Assembly: GCA_022695795.1 (NCBI GenBank)
Contig: MU404057.1
Span: 434,001 to 498,000 of the forward strand
Source of the DNA: Biscogniauxia marginata
Taxonomy: Eukaryota; Ascomycota; Sordariomycetes; Xylariales; Xylariaceae
Direction: 5' to 3'
Length of the DNA: 64,000 nucleotides
The stretch's first letter is position 1, and the number at the start of each line of letters is the position of its first letter. The position numbers and the translations under genes were made by a program. The notes beneath the pieces were generated by a model. It was not told the origin of the DNA. It saw nothing but the letters and a program-made list of their open reading frames with translations, and ran no database searches. Below, piece after piece: positions 58,092-64,000 of this stretch.

Positions 58092-59385
58092 CTACGGAAC
58101 CATCTGAGATTTCTTATTCCACTGTTTGGCCTGGACCTCACCCACACTGGTTGGTATCGAGTCGACATCAGTGTCGTCGTCTACTTGCTCAACCTTGACC
58201 AGATCGCTCGACCTATCGCTATCTCTCTCATCCCCGCTCCTCGTCTCGCTGCCGGGGCCCTTCCTTCTCCCAAGCACCTCTCGCACAATCTTTTTTCCTT
58301 CATCCATCTCGCCGTTCATTGACCCACAAGCCATGCATTTCCACATTCCCAGATCTGCCAAGCTTCGGGTTCCAGGGGGGGCTTGCCCATTGACGAGGCG
58401 GCATCTCTGACAGATTAGGACGATCCGGTTCTTGGATGCAGTCTCGTCCTCTCCAAGCATCAAGTCCATGATACGGTCATACCAGCGGGGAGGGCCCATA
58501 TCCATCTCATACTGAGAATAAGTTGCCGGTAAGGGCCCGGCATTGGGGGCGAACTCGGCGGTTGGCTGCTGTGGAGATGGAACTCGGGGCGGTGGGACGG
58601 CGAACGGGGGCTGCTGATGGGATGGTGTCCCTGGAGCTGAGGAGGGTCTCTGGATATTCGCAGTTGGCGGAGGGGGAAGATTCGTTCGACCGCCTGGGGT
58701 GTGGGAGCTAATACTCTGCCGCCCTTTCCTACCCGCCTTGTGCTCGCCCTCTCCTTCACCGCCGTCCTCGCCCTGTTGATTAGGCTTGTTGCGCTTTTCG
58801 CCAACCCCGCCGTACTTTTCTAGCAGCTCGAGGGTCGAATCGTATTTAGTAGCTTCTTTTAGCTTCTGGATCGTCTTGGCACGCTCGCCTTGGTGGTCCT
58901 TCAAGCGAGTCTCGAGGGTTTCGATGCGAAAGCTAAAATATGAATTGATGAGAGTTCGGACGAGGAGGATGCTAATTTGTCACTGTCAGCATCATACACT
59001 CGAATGCAGTAGCTCTAGTGCCAATATACGTACAGAACAGGACCCCCGGCCATGCCAGTCCACTCCGGCGGACCTAGGTTCTGCCATCCCACCACCAGTA
59101 TCAAGACGATGGAGTAGACTAGATAGGCGAAGGTGAGGTAGAGGGTCCAGAGGACCTTAATACGTCTCGAGTTGGTTCGTACTCGTTCGAGCCGTGACTG
59201 GGTCGTAGCGATCTTGCTGGATAGGCCCGAGAGAGCCTTCTCGAACGAAGCTGGGGAAGAGTCATCGCCCTGTTCATGGTAGCAGGCCCAGTCAGTAAGA
59301 CATCATAGCAACGGGACAGCAGAAGACAGGAAAGCTTCTAGCTAGGGGCGAGGCCACTTGCCTTCCATGGCCATAAGGACATCAT
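58092..59385 (-). CDS. LNP1: Lunapark homolog (ER three-way-junction protein)
   Basis: Three exons: 59385..59362, 59269..59034, 58971..58092, giving 379 residues. The first intron has a GC donor (AAG|GCAAGT) and CAG acceptor; the second uses GTACGT and TTAG. The product opens MMSLWPWKGDDSS (MSLWPWK if the second ATG is used). Membrane segments lie at about 47-69 and 83-101, joined by a short loop, followed by a coiled stretch (RIETLETRLKDHQGERAKTIQKLKEATKY). A Pro-rich region comes next, then the Lunapark zinc ribbon with Cys274, Cys277, Cys299 and Cys302. The C-terminus is acidic. Lunapark stabilises three-way junctions of tubular ER and works with atlastin/Sey1 and reticulons. The order TM-TM-coil-zinc is the family signature. 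It is head-to-head with the Rud3-like golgin gene. Confidence 0.93.
59270..59361 (-). other. GC-AG intron in the Lunapark gene
   Basis: Exon end AAG followed by GCAAGT matches the GC-donor consensus. CTGAC branch sequences and an AACAG acceptor follow. Phase 0 joining yields WPWKGDDSS. No GT donor near the site gives this product. Confidence 0.88.
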
Positions 59386-60330
59386 CGTATTGATATGATT
59401 AGGGGGGGCAGGATTATGGATGGAAGCTCATCATTGGGAGCAACAAAGTTGGGTGAATTTTGTCAAATGCCTGAAAATCGAAATTATGGGAAGTGAAGAA
59501 GGGAATGAGCGACAAGGTAGAATTTAAAGGGATGCCCAATAACGTAGAGATGGACAACGATAACTAAGGTAGGTTAAGAGGTTCACTTCAAGTGAACAAC
59601 AAGGTTGTCATGTTGAAGCTGGCCGGATCACATGGGCAAATACGAAAGAGATGAAGGTGGAAGGTAAACTGTATGCAGGTAGGTTAGGTAGGTAGGTATG
59701 AGGCAGCCCTGTCGCAAAGCCAGCTGAGGGTCGACGTTTCCATTTAGGGCACAGACCAGGCCACATGGCCTCCAGCTGTTACCTGTATGTACCTAACCTA
59801 CATACATGCACTTATGGAGGGGGCATAGGTGCATACCTACCTACAGAATGCAGCCGGGTATCATGTAGGTAGGTGTCTACTAGTGCCGGTTTTCCGGGGT
59901 AGGTACCACCCACTGCCTACCTCTATGGGTAGTAACTCTAAATTCAAGATCAGGTACCTAGTATACATACGTATGTACCTAACCTACCTGGCTGAGTAGG
60001 TACTTGGTATGAGGCAGAGTAACTGTATACCTACAGTGTACATGGCTTGGCTACAGAGCTTGCCCGTTACAAGGGCTAAGGGATTACAGGGGGCCACCCA
60101 GACATAGTTTAGAGACAGGCTGGCATCGACAAGACCAAGAAGGCTTGGCATTTGACAGCCTGAGCATATTGAGCGAGTCTTGCAAACTCAACCTGGAAAG
60201 CGACAATATCACACACGCAAAACGCATTGTTCAAATTCATGCGGCTTCTACGTCGACCTTGAGGTCTCGCTCCTTTCATGTCCCTCCTTTACAATACCTC
60301 TTAGAATCCCTTTCCGAGAAGCCGCAGCGC
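59386..60330. promoter_or_regulatory. Divergent promoter region between Lunapark and the golgin gene
   Basis: About 945 bp shared by two divergent genes. Between about 59675 and 60005 it is dense in GTAGGTAGG/CCTACCT and TACCTAACCTAC motifs in both orientations. No TATA box can be singled out. Confidence 0.55.
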
Positions 60331-63300
60331 ATGGACGAGGCGCCCCGTTCGTAGGTAGAGTCGCATTTGCCGTGGGAGGTCTGCGAACAGTGTCGAGTCA
60401 TCATGTTTTCAGTACGGCCACGCGAACACCACTAAAGCCTTTGTAAACCCGTGTTAATCATGGTATATATAGCGAATAAAAGGTGCGATCGACCGCAGCA
60501 TTGCTGAAGAGCAAGCCCGCCAGAAAGCGCTGTCCGACCAGAGAACTAATACAAGTTCCCCTTCCTCCAATTCCCGCTCAGCCTCCGTATCCAGGACGAA
60601 CAGTACCAACTCGCCCGCGAGACGGAAACCCAAGAAACTAAGCCAGGATGCTTCTAACGGTGACAGCCTGCCAAATCCCGACCCGGCCGTCTTCGAAGCC
60701 GCCTTCGCAATCGATGATGACGACAGCGCCGGAGATCCAACCACCCGAACGAGCACTCCAAAGCCTACGCCTCCCGAGAAAGATGTGAAAGATGTGAAAG
60801 AGGCTGCCGAAAAGAAAGATGTCACCGAAGAACAGGTCGTTGAGAAGAATATGGCAGCCTCGGACGAAAAGCCTAAGGATGCACTCGCAACGGCTGAGCC
60901 GGCGGAGCTGCCTCCCCAAATCAAGGCCAAGCTGAGGAAGCTAGAGAAGTTGGAATCGACATATCCTGGTCCGTCGTGTCTGATTCTTGTGTATGCCTGT
61001 AATATACTAATCATTTCCACCATATAGAGCTCCTACGGTCCTACCGAATCGCACATGGAAGGGCCACATCTATCGAACCCTTCGAACGTGCGTTGCGCGA
61101 GAACACCCCCTTGACCACCATCAAAGATCCCGCTGCGCTTGTCGAGTACCTGAACCAGTTAAATCTCAAGGGCGACATGATCATGGAAGAATTTAGGCGC
61201 GTGTCAGCAGAGAAGGACGGCTTCAAGAAGAAGTTTGAAGATGCCGACAAGGACCTCGCCGCCCTCAGAGATGAGGTCGCTACACTGAAATCTGCCAAGG
61301 CCGAGGCGGCACTGCTACAAGCTGAAGTCCAGACGATAAGAACTTCGATAGATAAAAAGGGCGACGGGGAGACAACACAGGTTACCTCGCCCTCCGCTAG
61401 CAAATCACCGGTATCGTCAATACTTGGAGTTTTCTCCCCAAGACAGAAACCAGTATCCACTGACGAAAGCAAGGATGCGAGCGAGGACATGTTCTCGTAC
61501 GATGACGAGATCCCGCAGCTCCAAGCCGAGGTTACCTCTAAATCGGACGAGATTGCTAGGCTTACCGCTGAAGTAGGCTTATTGAAGGAAGAACTATCGG
61601 TGACTAAGGAAAACAGTGCTGGCCTGGCTGAGAACCTCGAGAAAGCAACGCGCGAATTGAGTGAATCACGAGACAAGGCCGCCGGCGAGACATCTGTTCA
61701 GACACAGCTGGACGCGAGAAACGCCGAGATCAAGTCATTAACTGAGAGGCTGGAAGAGACACAATCACGATTGAGAGATTTAGAGGCAAGCCTTGAGGAG
61801 GAGAAAGTGAATACAGCGTCTATAACGTCGGATCAAAAATCCAAGCTGGAAGCTTCGAATGCCAAGAATTCTGAGCTGGAAATCGAGCTAAGAAGACTCG
61901 ACGAAACGAAGAGTCAGCTAGAGAAAAAACTTGACGGTTTGAACCACGAAATTGTCGATCTTGAGAAGTCCAAATCGGAGAGTGAGAAGAAGGTCGCTGA
62001 GTTGAATAAACAGATCTCAACTAGTTCCCAACCGGCTCCGGCATCAAAACAAGAATCATTAAATGTTCCCGCTATTGCGAGCGCAGCTGGAGGGTCCAAG
62101 AAAAAGAACAAGAAAAAGAAGAAGGGCGGCGCTGCATCCGCCGCAGCCTCCACTGCCCCTAGTGAGACATCAGAGACACCACAACTTTCACCGCTCGAAA
62201 GCTCTGATACCGCGGCTCTTAGAGTAGAAGTCACCAAGCTGAAAGACGAGATCGTTCAAAAGGACACTCAAATCGAGCGGCTATCTAAACAAAGGAAGAC
62301 CGAGGAAGACCTTCGGGAGGAGATTGAGAATATGCAGGAAAACCTCATCAACATTGGCCAAGATCATGTCGAAGCGAAGGAAAAGATCAAGGGTCTCGAA
62401 TCTGAGAAGGCGGTACTTAAGGCTCGAATCATAGAACTGGAAAAGGAGATTGCTTCTTTTGCCTCCAATGCCGATACTGGCTCCAAGCTGAAGACCGAAT
62501 TTGACGCGATGAAGGCTGAATTTGACGAGCTCATGATCAAGTCTCAGACCTTGCAGTCGGATTTAGGGGCTTCCCAGCAGCTGGCCCAGACTCGTTATAA
62601 GGATCTCACGGACCTACGTGAGATCTTGGCTAAAGCCCAACCCGAGCTCAAGAGCCTCCGTCAAGATTCTGCTTCCCTGAAGGTGACCAGGGAAGAGCTA
62701 GCCTCTAAACAGACTGAGCTTCGTAATCTTGAAAAGCGCGAAAAAGAGCTCAAGAACGAGGTGGCTCGTGCTCAGCGTTTGGCTTCCGATCGCGAATCCG
62801 AGATCAAGTTGCTCAACGAAAAACTTGCTGCGGAGAAGACAGCGCGTGCCAAAGTTGAGGATGAAAAGCGAATAGCTGGTCGTGATTATCGTCGGGCAGA
62901 AGCCGAAAAGGTGGAAATCTCTGCTAAGGCGGAAAAGGTTGCCAGGGAACTCGAATCATTGCAATCTGAATTGACGACAATTCGTCCAAAAGTTAAACAA
63001 TTGGAAGACGAGGTTGCAAAACTACAGAAAGAGAAAGAGGCTATCAAGGAGGATGCAGAGCTCAGGACCCAGCAATATAACAATGCACAAGGTCTGCTAG
63101 GTTCCATGCGCGACCAAACCGCCGAACTATCCGTCCAGCTTAAAGAAGCCCAGAGCCAAGCGGAGAGCTTAGAAGAAGAGCTAGCAGAAGTACAGAAACA
63201 TCTGTCTGAACGAACTCGCGAGGGGGAGACTATGCGTCGGATGCTAGCCGATGTCGATGAACGAGCTGACGCCAAGATCCGGGACATGCGGTCTAGGATG

Positions 63301-64000
63301 GAGGCAGCCGTTGAGGAGCGTGACCGCATCGAGGATGAGTCCTCTACCCTAGCTCGCCGGCGTGCGCGTGAAGCCGAGGAGCTCAAGAACAAGGTCCGCG
63401 AGTTGGAGCGGGAAGTTAAGAATCTAACAAATGAGAGGGATGACCTCGAAAGCCGCGAAAAGGAATGGCGTCGTCGGCAAGAAGAGCTTGAACAGATAGA
63501 GGAGAAGACATCAGCCGAAGTAGAGGACATGCGCTCCGCCGTCTCAAACCTCCGCTCTGCACTCGATGCATCCGAGCAACAAGTTCACGATGCAGAGAAA
63601 CAGCGAGCAGACTTACGGAAGCTTCTGGATGAGGCTAGAGCCCGGTATGAGAAGGCAAATAAAGAACTCAAGAGCGTCCAGTCTAGATTCAATCCTGGCA
63701 ACGCATCGAATGTCGCGAGCAATGGGAGATCTAGTAGTGATTCCACAAGGAGCGGCCTTAGTGGTTCGCCTGCTGGCGTAACACCCGACACCATGTATCT
63801 GAAAACAATCTTGCTGCAGTTTCTTGAGGTTAAGGACGACAAGGTTCGCACTCAGCTTGTACCCGTATTGGGCAAGCTTCTCAAATTCGATAGGTAAGGG
63901 TCTATTCTTCACTCGCTGACATTGGCTCACACTGACGATGAAACAGAAACGACGAGCAGAAGTGGATGCAAGCGGTTCAGCACTTGTCGAGATCTGTGAG
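60331..64000 (+). CDS. RUD3: Rud3-like golgin with GRAB domain (3' end beyond window)
   Basis: Proposed exons 60331..60350, 60499..60968, 61028..63893 and 63947 to beyond the right edge; over 1,130 residues in the window. The 20-bp first exon (MDEAPR) is inferred: the next exon has no in-frame ATG after an upstream TAG, and this exon joins in phase (GTAGGT donor, CCGCAG acceptor) to give MDEAPRSIAEEQARQ. A Ser/Pro/Lys-rich N-terminus leads into about 800 residues of heptad-like coiled coil, interrupted by a Lys-rich KKKNKKKKKGG segment. Near the end, MYLKTILLQFLE..RTQLVPVLGKLLKFDR and EQKWMQAVQHL match the GRAB (GRIP-related Arf1-binding) domain of Rud3/GMAP-210. Such golgins tether vesicles at the cis-Golgi through Arf1-GTP. 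The start exon is the least certain part. Confidence 0.88.

Noticed and set aside
61041..63851. Long antisense frames within the golgin exon
   Set aside because: Ser-rich mirror images of Glu/Lys-rich coiled-coil codons; typical shadow frames.

Overview
The window reads as nuclear DNA of a filamentous ascomycete, most likely a Sordariomycete. Genes carry short introns (about 50-200 bp) with GTRNGY donors, CTAAC/CTGAC-type branch sites and YAG acceptors. The gene set is typical of such fungi: AA9 LPMO with CBM1, GH128-like glucanase, cutinase, tyrosinase, flavohaemoglobin, isocyanide synthase, SRPK, Lunapark and a Rud3-type golgin. A TACCTA/TAGGTA-rich motif fills several intergenic stretches. 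Genus cannot be fixed from sequence alone; assignment to Xylariales is only an impression.

Layout. 1-3.0 kb: SR-protein kinase on the minus strand, running off the left edge, probably with a 1.7-kb intron. 3.0-6.2 kb: no gene. 6.2-7.9 kb: secreted M24 metallopeptidase (-). 8.8-10.8 kb: an unusual E2-like plus F-box protein (-). 12.2-13.1 kb: hypothetical protein (+). 14.1-18.4 kb: two secreted copper enzymes in tandem (+), a ten-exon tyrosinase and an AA9 LPMO with CBM1. 18.7-20.8 kb: unrecognised two-exon protein (-). 22.7-24.1 kb: flavohaemoglobin (-). 27.6-28.5 kb: GH128-like hydrolase (-). 28.5-39.9 kb: about 11 kb with no intact protein gene, only a Ras-like fragment, a decayed P450 and an initiator tRNA-Met. 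39.9-41.5 kb: polyQ C2H2 zinc-finger protein (-). 43.3-45.3 kb: isocyanide synthase fused to a TauD-like domain (-). 47.6-49.2 kb: two broken genes. 50.4-51.2 kb: cutinase (+). 52.3-54.0 kb: F-box protein with acidic tail (-). 55.0-55.6 kb: basic low-complexity protein (-). 56.4-57.7 kb: RNase H-fold protein (-). 58.1-59.4 kb: Lunapark (-). 60.3 kb to the right edge: Rud3-like golgin (+), divergent from Lunapark.

How the genes relate. The tyrosinase and the LPMO are both secreted, on the same strand and about 1.4 kb apart. Phenol oxidase products can serve as electron donors for LPMOs, so a functional pairing is a reasonable inference. The isocyanide synthase has no obvious cluster partners except possibly the downstream zinc-finger gene, and its oxygenase half appears to have lost the HxD iron-binding motif. 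Lunapark (ER) and the golgin (Golgi) share one promoter region. All gene models were built by hand from reading frames and splice signals; family names come from recognised motifs, not from database searches.
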